Positions 49,301 through 53,165 are shown, numbered from the stretch's first letter. The stretch: DNA of 64,000 nt from Sinonovacula constricta (GCA_007844125.1 CM017571.1:26006940-26070939); one strand, 5' to 3'. Translations and numbers: made by a program. The notes: generated by a model not told the origin, from the letters alone.

Positions 49301-50776
49301 CCTGTGGTCAAGTGGTATAGTAGCACACTTGTCCCTTCAACATGCTTCCTGTTTTTGGTGCCCTGTGGTCAAGTGGTATAGTAGCACACTTGTCCCTTCA
49401 ACATGCTTCCTGTGTCTTGGGGGTCGTGGTATAGTTGCACTCTTGTCACTTCAACATGCTTCCTGTTTCTGGTGCCCTGTGGTCAAGGGGTATTGTAGCA
49501 CACTTGTCCCTTCAACATGCTTCCTATTTCTGGTGCCCTGTGGTCAAGTGGTATAGTAGCACACATGTCACTTCAACATGCTTCTTGTGTCTGGGGATCA
49601 TGGTCAAGTGGTATAGTTGCATACTTGTCACTTCGACATGCTTCCTGTGTCTGGTGCCCTGTGGTCAAGTGGTATAGTAGCACACTTGTCACTTCAACAT
49701 GCTTCTTGTGTCTGGGGACCCATGGTCAAGTTGTATAGTAGCACACTTGTCACTTTGACATGCTTCCTTTGTCTGGGGACCCATGGACAAGTTGTATAGT
49801 TGCACATTTGTCACTTTAACATGCTTTCTGTCTCTGGGTTTCTGTCTCTGGGGACCCATGGACAAGTTGTATTGTAGCACACTTGTCACTTCAACATGCT
49901 TCCTGTGTCTGGGGACCCATGGTCAAGCAATATAGATGCACACTTGTCACTTTGACATGCTTTCTGTGTCTGGGGGACCCATGGTCAAGTGGTATAGTTG
50001 CACACTTGTCACTTCGACATGCTTCCTGTGTCTGGGGACCCATGGTCAAGCATTATAGATGCACACTTGTCACTTTGACATGCTTTCTGTGTCTGGGGGA
50101 CCCATGGTCAAGTGGTATAGTTGCACACTTGTCACTTCGACATGCTTCCTGTGTGTTGGGGGTCATGGTCAAGGGACAGTTTGTACACTTGTCACTTCAA
50201 CATAAATTCATAAAACATTCAGTAGAGCGCTGGCTCCAGGTTTATATATAGTGTAGGCTGCACTATGTCCTCTCAAGTGGACATGGTCTCCAATTTAAAT
50301 ACTGTTGGTGGGACAATAAAACCAACAAGCAAAAACTTGTCCTTTCTCTGACTTGGAGTCTTCATTGCTGTGTGGGTTGTCTGTCCCTTGTTTGGGTGAA
50401 GGTTTATAGGTGAGAAAGTTTTGACTTGCATGTTCATCTACCCAGACATTTGTATAGTGTCCTTCTCTGCCGAAATTGCTGGAGGTGGTTAAAATGACCA
50501 CTGTGTCTCCGTGATGTTTTTTCTAAAAAATAAAATGAACACACTTGTGACCCATGTTACTTTTTAGTGTTTTCATCACTGGTTTGTCATGGTCAAGCAC
50601 CTTGTTTATTTTATCAAGACAGTCCTTCTTCGAACAACCCATTCCTGTTTATTACAAGCGCCATTGTCCATTTTAGGTATGCTATGAAATGCCTGGACAA
50701 GAAACGAATAAAGATGAAGGGAGGAGAGACCTTGGCCCTCAATGAGAGAATAATGCTTTCTCTTGTCAGTACTGGG
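7307..50776 (+). CDS. GRK2/3-type G protein-coupled receptor kinase gene, internal part
   Basis: Spliced from exon segments 7307-7393 or 7480-7566, 13855-13916, 29369-29420, 46997-47088 and 50677-50776. GRK2-class kinases phosphorylate agonist-occupied GPCRs at the plasma membrane and sequester Galpha-q with an N-terminal RH domain; a C-terminal PH domain binds G-beta-gamma. The visible exons cover roughly human GRK2 residues 123-249: the end of the RH domain, then the kinase N-lobe. The segments [31 protein letters not shown] and [14 protein letters not shown] are nearly identical to vertebrate GRK2/3 as I know it and differ from GRK4/5/6 types. All junctions are GT-AG with matching phases. 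Upstream exons, the remaining kinase exons and the PH exons are not in the window. Introns are unusually large and repeat-filled. Confidence 0.95.
7480..7566 (+). CDS. GRK exon b, RH-domain segment, alternative version 2
   Basis: The exon is exactly 87 nt, like its neighbour, with a pyrimidine-rich acceptor (TATGTATCGTTTCAG) and the same donor context GAG/GTAATT, phase 0/0. It encodes [14 protein letters not shown] then [15 protein letters not shown]. It shares 16 of 29 residues with exon a by hand count, including YS, HVQ, QRTK and D-F-E. The frame is open throughout and divergence is mostly at synonymous or conservative positions, so it looks selected rather than dead. The intervening intron is only 86 nt (7394-7479). 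Splicing could be mutually exclusive, or include both, since either choice keeps the frame. Confidence 0.9.
7985..8190 (+). repeat. tRNA-derived SINE-D copy
   Basis: Contains the SINE-D landmarks in order: GACCCTAGGGGTAAGAGTTG, GATTTGAAACTCCTGAG, TTCTTCCAGCTGACAAGCTG, GCGGTTCTACCCAG, then a GACATTGCTGTTATGACC tail. The same order is seen at 42.9 kb. It has no poly-A tail and an imperfect head. Confidence 0.6.
8191..8889. other. Intronic sequence, nothing recognised
   Basis: AT-rich. A 98-codon open frame near 8642-8938 has no recognisable domain and runs into the fold-back element, so I do not call it a gene. Confidence 0.4.
8890..9006. repeat. Fold-back element, about 57-bp inverted arms
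   Basis: The left arm (AAAACTTTTGATTTTGAGTC ... CATCTGATTGGCTAGATTTC) and right arm (GAATCCAGCCAATCAGATG ... GACTCAAACTCAAAAGTTTT) are imperfect inverted copies with only a few bases between them at about 8947-8950. A transcript across it would form a long, mildly bulged hairpin. It resembles a small palindromic MITE; a hairpin RNA precursor cannot be excluded from sequence alone. Confidence 0.7.
9014..9160 (+). repeat. SINE-C fragment, 5' truncated
   Basis: Aligns by eye with the SINE-C body: ATTAGGATAATTTGACTTGG, GCTATCACGCTGAAGGCAGC and ATATCTGCTTTAAGTG. It is strongly diverged. Confidence 0.5.
9161..10565. other. Intronic sequence with a short tandem duplication
   Basis: AT-rich with no exon. 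At 9532-9577 the motif TTTTATCCCAATTAAAGG occurs twice in tandem, and 10525-10541 holds a G-rich run (GTCGGGGTGGGGTGGGGG). Otherwise nothing is recognised. Confidence 0.4.
10566..11078 (+). mobile_element. TTAA-flanked MITE, copy 2 (best preserved)
   Basis: 513 bp bounded by TTAA at both ends. The left terminus TTAAAGGTGGTATCCAACAG is matched by the inverted right terminus, CAAACTGTTGGTTACCACCT followed by TTAA. The internal sequence parallels copy 1 (4384-4867) through TCTGCAAAATGC, ATGTGAAAAGTAAA, TTTGAGATTACATTG and TATTTATATC. It has no coding capacity and must be moved by a transposase encoded elsewhere. The short perfect ends suggest more recent activity than copies 1 and 3. Confidence 0.8.
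11079..11744. other. Intronic sequence, nothing recognised
   Basis: AT-rich, with long T and A runs and no exon or repeat match. Confidence 0.4.
11745..11940 (+). repeat. tRNA-derived SINE-D copy
   Basis: Head remnant ACTTAACTCATAACCACATA, a B-box-like CTCAAGTCCCAG, then GACCAGCTG, GGTGGTTCTACCCAGCAAT and TCCTGGGTATTCCTCCGCCA, and a short AT tail. The order is the same as in the 42.9-kb copy. Confidence 0.6.
12490..12612 (+). repeat. SINE-D 3' part
   Basis: AGAAGACCTCCAGTTGATCTGC, then a degraded GGTTCTAACCAGA, GGCTATAATGACTGTATTTG and TGTTTCTAAATAAAACAAAC. This is the standard 3' half of SINE-D. Confidence 0.55.
12613..13734. other. Intronic sequence, nothing recognised
   Basis: AT-rich intron. 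A short duplication, CACAATGTGAATGTTAT, occurs twice at about 13469-13504. No exon seen. Confidence 0.4.
13735..13807 (+). pseudogene. Dead duplicate of the next GRK exon's acceptor and 5' end
   Basis: A 73-bp unit duplicated from (or into) the start of the exon at 13855. Both copies read TAAATACAATATTxTGT, then a polypyrimidine acceptor, then CCATATT-AGAAGAAATT. In this copy one T of the exon is missing, so the frame becomes CCA TAT TAA, an immediate stop, and there is no donor before the true exon. Its acceptor (TCCTCTGTTTCAG) has a better pyrimidine tract than the real one (TAATCTGTTCCAG), so it could act as a decoy or poison site. Confidence 0.75.
13855..13916 (+). CDS. GRK exon, end of RH domain
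   Basis: The 62-nt exon has acceptor CTGTTCCAG and donor AG/GTATGT, phase 0 in and phase 2 out. It encodes [20 protein letters not shown] plus two bases of a serine codon completed by the next exon. It aligns without gaps to human GRK2 148-167 (PYIEEICQNLRG...), the terminal helices of the RGS-homology domain that pack against the kinase domain. It joins in frame to either 87-nt alternative exon upstream. A dead partial duplicate of its acceptor lies 73 bp upstream. Confidence 0.92.
13917..15110. other. Intron start, nothing recognised
   Basis: First part of a 15.5-kb intron. AT-rich; a stray TTTAACTCAACATTTACAG near 14503 resembles one unit of the following minisatellite. No exon seen. Confidence 0.45.
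15111..15768. repeat. Minisatellite, about 29-bp unit
   Basis: About 22 degenerate copies of TATCAGCTCAACATTTACAG followed by ATAACCC. There are two main versions, with ACAGATAACC at the left and TGATGACCC towards the right. Unit length drifts between 28 and 32 bp, consistent with an old array. Confidence 0.85.
15769..17037. other. Intronic sequence, nothing recognised
   Basis: No exon or matched repeat. Open frames near 16661-17083 lie in unrelated sequence on both strands and have no domain signature. Confidence 0.4.
17038..17222 (+). repeat. SINE-C copy, 5' truncated
   Basis: Starts inside the SINE body (TAAGAGTAGTTCCTCGACTG) and continues through CCGGTGTCAGGATAATGTGA, CTATTCATAGTGAAGGCAGC and ACTGTTGGTGGGATGATAAT to an A-rich end. 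The CCGGTGTCAGGATAATGTGA segment is the same sequence that is amplified in the 38-bp array at 44.1-46.2 kb. Confidence 0.75.
17223..18969. other. Intronic sequence with a degenerate repeat
   Basis: Mostly unmatched AT-rich DNA. At about 18380-18670 a poly-A run of 17 is followed by irregular repeats of GCTTTCCACAGACATACAAA. No exon. Long open frames on the minus strand here follow the low-complexity tracts and are not genes. Confidence 0.4.
18970..19080 (+). repeat. Copy of palindromic element family P
   Basis: TAGATCCTGATCAGACAGCT followed by CCTAGCAGGAGC is the family P core with a local inverted repeat (GCTCCTAGCAGGAGC). The downstream part, ending TTTTCAAGTTATAGGC, is diverged. Confidence 0.5.
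19081..19645. other. Intronic sequence, nothing recognised
   Basis: Less AT-rich than its surroundings, with a G-rich patch (AGTCAGGGTGGGGTGGGTC) near 19141. No exon or repeat assignment. Confidence 0.4.
19646..20862 (+). mobile_element. Pearl/Helentron-like non-autonomous element, copy 1 (about 7 core units)
   Basis: 5' end AGCTCACCTAAGCACAATGT makes a hairpin with GCTCAAGGTGAGCTT. The 3' end has CTCAGGTGAGCGATTAAG, then the hairpin GGGCCATCATGGCCC and terminus TCTTGTT. GCTCACCT/AGGTGAGC form subterminal inverted repeats. The core is about seven tandem units of about 145 bp with ACCAAACTTGGTCAGAATGT and GGTCACTAGGTCAAAT. This architecture (subterminal inverted repeat, tandem core, 3' hairpin) fits the bivalve pearl family and Helentron-associated elements. 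No Rep/helicase coding. Confidence 0.8.
20870..21175. repeat. Degenerate tandem repeat, about 68 bp
   Basis: Roughly four copies sharing TATGCTAAATGATAAT, TTGCTTATTTGATTTATAGC and GAACAGTTTATA. Low similarity, old array. Confidence 0.55.
21186..22385. repeat. 20-bp minisatellite array
   Basis: About 55-60 copies of CACAAGCCTAGATAGTTCTT with variants (CTGGATAG, CATATGTTGATAGTTCATCA). The CATATGTTGATAG variant recurs several times in blocks with the standard unit (near 21375, 21478, 21791, 21870, 21966, 22090), showing amplification of multi-unit blocks. Confidence 0.9.
22386..23716. repeat. Intronic sequence holding a pair of about 120-bp direct repeats
   Basis: Segments 22750-22873 and 23346-23466 are similar (CTTATGGTATAAAGTCTGCA / CTAATGGTATGGAGTCTGCA, AATCCCATAAGCTATTATAT / AATCCCATAGGCTATTATAT). 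They lie about 600 bp apart in direct orientation with unrelated DNA between. They may be a segmental duplication or decayed ends of one element. No coding potential is seen between them. Confidence 0.5.
23717..28600. repeat. 76-bp palindromic satellite array, about 64 units
   Basis: The period of 76 was measured between GTAGATCCTG motifs (23751 to 23827). Each unit is AATAGTGTAGATCCTG, a loop containing ATCAGACAGCTCAC, then CAGGAATCTACACTATT, then a 30-bp linker with GTTGTCAGGGTTGATATAC. The two flanks of the loop are inverted copies with a stem of about 16 bp, so every unit can form a hairpin. Variants (TTATAATA/TTCTAATA, TGCAG/AGCAG, TGTAGAT/GGGTAGAT) are arranged in multi-unit blocks. The array ends in CACTATTTGCCTTAGCC plus GTGGGCTAAGAGTTAA, the 3' flank of family P elements. 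Confidence 0.95.
28655..28800 (+). repeat. SINE-D 3' part
   Basis: Contains GGAGTTGCCAACTTGCAATT, TGGAGTCTTACTC, GGGCATCACTATAATGACC and a tail of TTTTTTAAAACAACAAAG, in the order of other SINE-D copies. Degenerate. The rest up to 29368 is plain AT-rich intron. Confidence 0.5.
29369..29420 (+). CDS. GRK exon, linker between RH and kinase domains
   Basis: The 52-nt exon follows TTATCTTTCAG and precedes GTATGT. Its first T completes the AGT serine codon begun at 13915; then [17 protein letters not shown] follows, phase 0 out. It is almost residue-for-residue human GRK2 168-185 (SDKFTRFCQWKNVELNIH), a signature of GRK2/3 rather than GRK5/6. A 34-bp minisatellite begins within about ten bases of the donor. 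Confidence 0.95.
29428..30305. repeat. 34-bp minisatellite abutting a splice donor
   Basis: About 25 copies of GGTTCATATATGTCACAGTT followed by GGTAGTGCGGATGT, starting with TTCACATATGTCACAG only eight bases after the GT of the GRK donor at 29421. Spacers alternate between GTAGTG-type and TTGAGTGCTGACAT-type units towards the right, a higher-order pattern. Open frames through the array in several frames are by-products of the repeat. Confidence 0.9.
30306..31231. other. Intronic sequence, nothing recognised
   Basis: AT-rich, with an ACACA/ACATACA simple stretch near 30880-30912. No exon or matched repeat. Confidence 0.4.
31232..31375. repeat. Three-copy tandem repeat, about 60-65 bp
   Basis: TTTTATCTTGCATGGTAAAT followed by ATCGGTCAACTTCTTTT, repeated with decay (CTTCCATGGTTAATATTGGT; CTTGCATGGGAAAAAATCTG). 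Confidence 0.6.
31430..31520. repeat. Family P element fragment
   Basis: GCAGATAGTGAAGATCCAGA on the left and AAAATCTGCACTATTTCATA on the right form the inverted ends typical of family P, with a short unrelated centre containing CCCCCTGGGTGC. Confidence 0.5.
31860..31990. repeat. Family P element copy
   Basis: GCAAATAGTTCAGATTCTGA and TCAGACAGTTTCC are followed by an inverted GTCTAGATCTACAATATCTGC and the usual 3' flank TTTAGAGTTAACTCC. Confidence 0.55.
32405..32530 (+). repeat. SINE-D 3' part
   Basis: TTTTGACTTGCAATATGCCA, GTGGTTCTATCCAGATATTG, CTTTTCCTCCACATAAAACT, CACTGCAACTATGTTGTGTG and an A-rich end. Sequence at 31991-32404 upstream has no recognised feature. Confidence 0.55.
32605..32930 (+). 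repeat. Dispersed element with hairpin end, family uncertain
   Basis: Contains the inverted motif CACCCATAGCGGGTG, GTTTGTCAGGAGCATAACTT, AACTATTGACTTGAAAC and a repeated CTCTTGACTTGAAACTTG. The mix of a hairpin near one end and imperfect tandem units resembles other non-autonomous mollusc repeats here. There is no second copy in the window to fix its borders. Confidence 0.4.
33232..34128 (+). mobile_element. Pearl/Helentron-like non-autonomous element, copy 2 (about 5 core units)
   Basis: Same ends as copy 1: AGCTCACATGAGCACAACAT then GCTCAAGGTGAGC at the left; CTCAGGTGAGCGATTAAGGG, a slightly broken hairpin GGGCCATTATTGCCC and TCTTGTT at the right. The core has about five of the ~145-bp units, against about seven in copy 1 and two in copy 3, so the core has expanded or contracted after or during transposition. 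Both flanks are T-rich. Confidence 0.8.
34330..35715. repeat. 47-bp minisatellite array
   Basis: The best part (34556-35335) is repeats of CCAAAATAGTGAACACCCTG then TACCTTAACAATGTAATTCA and CCCTGCT, period 47 (35041 to 35088). Two linker types, CCCACATC and CCCTGCTC, alternate in blocks. Both flanks decay into ACCA-rich and TAGTGTAATTCA-containing degenerate units. Confidence 0.9.
35740..35900 (+). repeat. SINE-D fragment
   Basis: CACTTGTTACTCCTCAGCC, AATCTTAATCAGTAGAAG, TCATGTAAGAAAGTCTTCC and ATCTGACCTGCCATGGCAG follow the SINE-D order; the 3' end is lost. Confidence 0.45.
36455..36580 (+). repeat. SINE-D 3' part
   Basis: TAGCAGTACGGCGTGCCAGT, GGTTCTACCCAGACTTTTG, GCTATTATGACCATATCTG and TGCTGTGATAATTTGTTTTA. 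Confidence 0.5.
36712..36992 (+). repeat. tRNA-derived SINE-B, full-length copy
   Basis: The head GGCCGCAATAGCTCAGTTGG with D-arm GCTC/GAGC (A box TAGCTCAGTTGGTAGAG) and B box GGGTTCAAACCCC looks like a tRNA, but the anticodon and acceptor stems do not pair properly. It is followed by a shared body: CCAAAGACTTTAAAGTTGGT, AGTGGCTTCCCTCCTAACGC, GACTGGCCGAGTTCAGTCCC and GCTGCACAGTATCGTCAAAA. A second copy lies at 46296-46555 and a 3' fragment at 6713-6815. The GC-rich, well-kept pol III promoter boxes suggest a fairly recent insertion. Confidence 0.8.
37466..38192 (+). mobile_element. Non-autonomous element with GGCGAC inverted ends and about 156-bp tandem core
   Basis: Left end TGTCGCCTGAAAAGGCGACA is a perfect hairpin; right end TTCAGGCGACACATCCGACT is its inverted partner, followed by CGCGGAGTTCTAGTT. 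The core has three tandem units of about 156 bp starting CTTGTCCGGAGCCTAACTTT and containing CCAAACTTGGTATGCATGTT. The architecture parallels the pearl-like elements (hairpin end, subterminal inverted repeat, tandem core, TCTAGTT/TCTTGTT end), so a Helitron/Helentron relation is plausible. No proteins encoded. Confidence 0.7.
38193..39783. other. Intronic sequence with minor repeat fragments
   Basis: A weak SINE-D tail (GCTAGACATCACTGTAATGA) sits near 38260 and a weak family P fragment (AGTAGATCTGGATAAGACAG) at 39004. Nothing else is recognised. The overlapping open frames near 39382-39688 occur on both strands without domain signatures. Confidence 0.4.
39784..40058 (+). repeat. tRNA-derived SINE-C copy
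   Basis: The head GGACCTGGTAGCACAGTAGT with a B-box-like GGGATTGATCCC is followed by the body ATAAGGGTAGTTCCACAACT, GTCCCGGTGTCAGGATAATG, GCTATACACAGTGAAGACAC and an A-rich end with AAAACAAACAA. Same order as the better copy at 41776. Confidence 0.75.
40059..40493. other. Intronic sequence, nothing recognised
   Basis: AT-rich, no exon or repeat match. Confidence 0.4.
40494..40693. mobile_element. 200-bp hAT-like MITE
   Basis: Terminal inverted repeats CAGGGGTATAG and CTATACCCCTG bound exactly 200 bp; an internal pair AGCCGGT/ACCGGCT lies near the left end. A CAGGGG terminus is characteristic of hAT-superfamily elements. The 8-bp flanks (GCTTATAA and TTGTAACC) do not match, so the target duplication is decayed or the borders are slightly off. 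Non-coding. Confidence 0.6.
41065..41235 (+). repeat. SINE-D 3' part
   Basis: CTTCAAACTGACCATCTGTG, GGTTCTACTCAGACATTTTG, GTCTTCCTCCATAGATACTC and CCAATGTGACTCC in the usual order. Confidence 0.5.
41776..42095 (+). repeat. tRNA-derived SINE-C, full-length copy
   Basis: Complete element: pol III A-box region CTGGTAGCACAGTCTGTAGA, B box GGTTTGATCCC, then AAGGGTAGTTCTACGATTTG, TGCAGGATCATGTGACTGGG, GATACACAGTGAAGGCAGCA, ATACTGTTGGTGGGATGATA and an (ACAA)n tail. Used here as the reference for fragments at 9.0, 17.0, 39.8, 48.0, 50.2 and 55.3 kb. Its ATGTGACTGGGTGTGGTATC segment is the seed sequence of the 38-bp array downstream. Confidence 0.85.
42145..42260. repeat. Family P element, compact copy
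   Basis: GCAAATAGTGCAGATCCTGA at the left, a short centre, and GATCAGGGTCTTTGCTATTTGCC at the right form the inverted pair. The 3' flank GCCAGGAAAATTTGTGTTTTA plus AAGGATAAACAC matches copies at 48.3 kb and the end of the 76-bp array. Confidence 0.65.
42261..42879. other. Intronic sequence, nothing firm
   Basis: AT-rich. A degenerate SINE-D tail (TATAGCTGGACCTTGCTTTA) near 42460 is the only match. Confidence 0.4.
42880..43112 (+). repeat. tRNA-derived SINE-D, near full-length copy
   Basis: In order: GAGGCCAAACTGTTAAGAGT, GACTTGAAACTCCTCAGCCC, B-box-like GGGTTCAAGTCCTAG, GAGATTTTCCAGCTTACATG, GGTGGTTCTACCCAGGC, GGTGTCTTCCTCAGCCAACT and a TAAACAAAACAATAA tail. Reference copy for the many SINE-D fragments in the window. 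Confidence 0.7.
43113..44145. other. Intronic sequence, nothing recognised
   Basis: AT-rich. A 79-codon open frame at 43413-43652 has no recognisable domain or splice context. Confidence 0.4.
44146..46245. repeat. 38-bp minisatellite derived from SINE-C body
   Basis: About 55 copies of GGTGTCAGGATAATGTGACT followed by GGGTGTGGTATCAGGTCA. The identical stretch occurs once in SINE-C elements at 17.1, 39.9 and 41.9 kb, so the array is an amplified piece of that SINE. Variants (ATGATAATG, AGGTCTGGTGTTAGG, shortened units near 44590-44690) run in blocks. No complete SINE-C flanks are preserved; a SINE-B copy lies about 50 bp beyond the right edge. Confidence 0.9.
46296..46555 (+). repeat. tRNA-derived SINE-B copy
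   Basis: Head GGCCGCAATAGCTCAGGTGG and B-box region GAGTTCAAACCAC with several point changes relative to the 36.7-kb copy, then CCAAAGACTTTAAAGTTGAT, GGTTCAGTCCCTGGGCACCT and TTGCACAGTATCGGCAAAAA, ending CCCATCCCAAAATAAAG. More decayed in the head than the other copy. Confidence 0.75.
46556..46996. other. Intron end, nothing recognised
   Basis: AT-rich sequence leading to the acceptor GTCTATTTCAG of the next GRK exon. Confidence 0.5.
46997..47088 (+). CDS. GRK exon, start of kinase domain with glycine loop
   Basis: The 92-nt exon has acceptor TCTATTTCAG and donor AT/GTAAGT, phase 0 in and phase 2 out. It encodes [20 protein letters not shown] then [10 protein letters not shown] plus two bases of a Met codon. 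The nucleotide-binding glycine loop G-R-G-G-F-G is at 47033-47050 and its valine at 47054-47056. It is essentially identical to human GRK2 186-215. No substitutions at loop positions needed for ATP binding. Confidence 0.97.
47300..47410 (+). repeat. SINE-D 3' fragment
   Basis: TGACCTGCTGTTTGCTGGTA, GGATATTGCTATTATAACC and TGTTTGTGCAAATAAATG resemble the SINE-D tail. Degenerate. Confidence 0.35.
47681..47874. repeat. Two-copy tandem duplication, about 90-100 bp
   Basis: TTCTAGTTAATGAATTA, TTCTAAGACAACCAATGTCT and GTCATCTCCTATTTGCATTT occur twice in direct tandem. The copies differ by an insertion of about 17 bp and a few substitutions. Confidence 0.75.
47915..48060. repeat. Family P element interrupted by a SINE-C tail
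   Basis: GCAAATAGTGCAGATCCTGA at the left and TGCTATTTGCCTATGACTCA plus ATTTGTGCTTAAG at the right belong to family P. Between them lies ACCTGTTGGTGTGATGATAA then AACCAAAAATAAAAAA, the 3' end of SINE-C, indicating a nested insertion or template switch. Confidence 0.6.
48268..48400. repeat. Family P element, well-preserved copy
   Basis: AAACAGTGCAGATCCTGATC and AGACAACTCC, then inverted GGATGTGCACTGTTTGCC, then the 3' flank AAAGTCTGATCAATTTGTGC and AGGATAAGAGTTAACCACTG. Good reference for the single-copy form of the element. Confidence 0.7.
48401..48964. other. Intronic sequence, possible unassigned dispersed repeat
   Basis: 48470-48700 (TTTTAGCTCCACGCTTTTGA, GTAGATCTGTTGTTAGGACC, GAGTTATGCCCCTTATTCAA) has the look of a non-autonomous mollusc repeat, but there is no second copy here to confirm it. 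Confidence 0.3.
48965..50215. repeat. 61-bp minisatellite with tRNA A-box-like motif
   Basis: About 20 copies of CACTTGTCACTTCAACATGC, TTCCTGTGTCTGGGGACCC and ATGGTCAAGTGGTATAGTAG. TGGTCAAGTGG resembles a pol III A box, and the array passes directly into SINE-C sequence at 50220, suggesting that it grew from the head of a SINE-like element. Open frames of 60-120 codons through the array, in all frames, are repeat by-products. Confidence 0.88.
50220..50332 (+). repeat. SINE-C copy, internally deleted
   Basis: AGTAGAGCGCTGGCTCCAGG matches the SINE-C head just after the A box, then jumps to GTAGGCTGCACTATGTCCTC, AAGTGGACATGGTCTCCAAT and ATACTGTTGGTGGGACAATA with an ACCAACAAGC end. It adjoins the 61-bp array. 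Confidence 0.65.
50440..50535 (+). repeat. SINE-D 3' fragment
   Basis: TCTACCCAGACATTTGTATA, GTCCTTCTCTGCCGAAATTG, AAATGACCACTGTGTCTCCG and a TTCTAAAAAATAAAATG end. Confidence 0.5.
50677..50776 (+). CDS. GRK exon, kinase N-lobe with catalytic lysine
   Basis: The 100-nt exon has acceptor TCCATTTTAG and donor GGG/GTAAGT. The first G completes the Met codon from 47088; 33 codons follow: [20 protein letters not shown] then [13 protein letters not shown]. The ATP-anchoring lysine (human GRK2 K220) is codon 50687-50689 and the helix-C glutamate partner is 19 residues later at 50744-50746. Nearly identical to vertebrate GRK2/3. This is the last GRK exon visible; the following segment (DCPFIV in human GRK2) was not found downstream. 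Confidence 0.97.
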
Positions 50777-52079
50777 GTAAGTACTCCTGATGCATGGAAC
50801 ATTTTTACATTTTCAGCCAATTCATTGTGTCAAGTGAATGTAAAAGTATAATTCTGTAGCTGTCTTCCACCATTTGGATATCATTGATGATGTCACTGTT
50901 GAAGTCTGTTTAATTTTCACTTCACTCATCTAAATATATCGAGTATGTCTTTGTATTGATCATAGCTACTGAACTAATGAAGTTTGAAAGTCCCAAGTTG
51001 GATTTTCTGAGAATTATAGCTCTGCTTTGATTCAGAATTGTAGCATGCAAATACATGCAAGTATAAGTTTTGGTTGTAAGTACTATCAAGCTTGCATTAT
51101 AGAATCATGTACTTGACTAGCCTGCACTTCGTTCTGTGACGTGCTTGTTTATGTGTATGTGTAAGAAACAGAAAACTATCAACAGATAGGAAATAACTGT
51201 TAACTGTAACCTGGCTGAAATGTAGCTCTTTTGTAAAAAACACAACTGTGAAATATGTAGTCTGCATTTATAAAAGCAACCATTTCTGTTGTTTGCTTGA
51301 TTTAGATTTAAGTCATTTTCAAAGAATTTTCAACTGCAAATACAGACATCTCAATGGTCATAAATATGCAGGCCAGATTCCCTGAACAATATTGTTTCTA
51401 CTGTTTTCATCTTAGATATGTTATCAATCACAGAACCGAACTGCAATAATATTTGCTTAACACACTAAAAATAACTGATGTTAATCTCTGTAAAAGTTAT
51501 TGCACCATTTCAAGCTCACTTTTCCAGAGGATCTCAGTTTTTTGTCACTTACCTCTAAATTTTATACGATTGTTTGACAGGATTGGGAAACTTTTAGTAT
51601 TATGTTTTTATATTTTGTATTTTATTTAAAGTAAGAAACAAAGCCAATAATGTGGTCAAGTTCTCTTAGATTAGAACCAAAAAACATTCATAATTTGTTT
51701 TCAAGCAAAAAACCCACTATATCCAGTTTTGATGGATGAATGTTGAATGCAGAATCGGGCAGTCACTCTTTGTATCATCAAACAAACTCCAACTGCACTT
51801 TGGTGAATTAAATAATAAATGATTCTAGTGCATTTTATTGATTGCTAGCCCTGGAAATTTTCTGTACAATTGAGTGCCTAACTTTACGCCGATAGATCTG
51901 TATGGCTTTATGAAGAGAAACATGTATTGATTTCTATGTTTTTGTGCTTTCAATATTTCTACTCAACAGGGGTTGAAAATTTCTTAAAAGGTCACTAGTC
52001 CTGTGGGATTAGTACATTACAATATTCACTTACACTTATCACTACTGGCCCTTATAACAAAATTTCACTGTTGCCTTTT
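50777..52079. other. Intronic sequence, nothing recognised
   Basis: Start of an intron that must exceed 13 kb. AT-rich, no exon, no matched repeat. Confidence 0.45.
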
Positions 52080-53030
52080 CACTCCCCTACCGGTGTTTAC
52101 ACCGGACGGGACTATAGGTTTACCCTCCGTCCGTCATCCGTCAGTCAGTCAATCCGTCAATCGGTCAGTCTGTCTGTCTGTCTGCTTAAAAACTGGATCC
52201 TTTGATAACTTAAAAACTATTAAAGCTAGGCGCATGAAACTTGGTATGTTAATAGGTAGCAATGTGTACAATATGCACGCGCAAAATTTGGGTCGCTACC
52301 TTGAAGGTCAAGGTCACAGCATGACCTTGAAGCAAAATAGTGTCCGGCCCATACCTTCGTTATTTGAAGTCGGATTTTAAAACTATTTCACAGAAATGAT
52401 CACCATATTAAGATGACGTGTCGCGAGCAAGATTTGGGTCACTACCTTGAAGGTCAAGGTCACAGCATGACCTTGCAGCAAAATCGTGTCCGCCCCATAG
52501 CTTGGTTATTTGAAGTTTGATTTTACAACTATTTTACAGAAATGATCACCATATTGAGACGACGTGTCGCGAGCATCATTTTGGTCGATACCTTGAAGGT
52601 CAAGGTCACAGCATGACCTTGCAACAAAATTGTGTCCAGCCCATAACTTTGTTATTTGAAGTCAGATTTTATAACTATTTCACAGAAATGATCACCATAT
52701 TGAGATGACGTGTCGAGAACAACATTTTGGTCGATACCTTGAAGGTCAAGGTCACAGCATGACCTTGCAACAAAATCGTGTCCGGCCTATAACTTTGTTA
52801 TTTGAAGTCGGATTTTACAACTATTTCACAGAAATGATCACCATATTGAGATGATGTGTCATGCACAACATTTGGGTCGCTACCTTGAGGGTCAAGGTCA
52901 CAGCGACCTTGCAGCAAAATTGTGAAGTTTTGGATAGCGCATTCAGGTGCACTTTTCTTAAATGATAGTGCATTAAGGTGCTCATACCTTAAATAAAGGC
53001 CAAAAATGAATGTCATGATAAGTAATTAAC
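52080..53030 (+). mobile_element. Non-autonomous element with five about 140-bp tandem units
   Basis: Left part has a hairpin ACCGGTGTTTACACCGG, GACGGGACTATAGGTTTACC, then CCGTC and TGTC simple repeats. The core is five tandem units with ACCTTGAAGGTCAAGGTCAC, CATGACCTTG, GTGTCCGGCCCATAACTT and AATGATCACCATATTGAG. The layout (hairpin end plus tandem core) is like the other non-autonomous elements in the window. The right border is unclear. No coding capacity. Confidence 0.65.
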
Positions 53031-53068
53031 AATTATTTAGGCCAGGTGAATTAAAAAAATGTTTGTGA

Positions 53069-53165
53069 ACCCCAACTACTGTTTGGGTGGGAGGAGACTA
53101 TAGATTTGCCCTGTCTGTCTGTCCATTTGACCAACAAAAAATCTGGATCCTGTGATTACTAAAAT
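53069..53165 (+). repeat. Truncated second copy of the 52.1-kb element's left end
   Basis: GGGTGGGAGGAGACTATAGA, TTTGCCCTGTCTGTCTGTCC and AAATCTGGATCCTGTGATTA parallel the left end of the element at 52080 (GGACTATAGGTTTACC, CTGTCTGTC, AAACTGGATCCTTTGAT). Confidence 0.55.

Noticed and set aside
48965..50251. Open frames of 60-122 codons on the plus strand, with repeated MLPVSG and [12 protein letters not shown] peptides
   Set aside because: They follow the 61-bp minisatellite in several frames at once; the period is not a multiple of three and there is no splice or start context.
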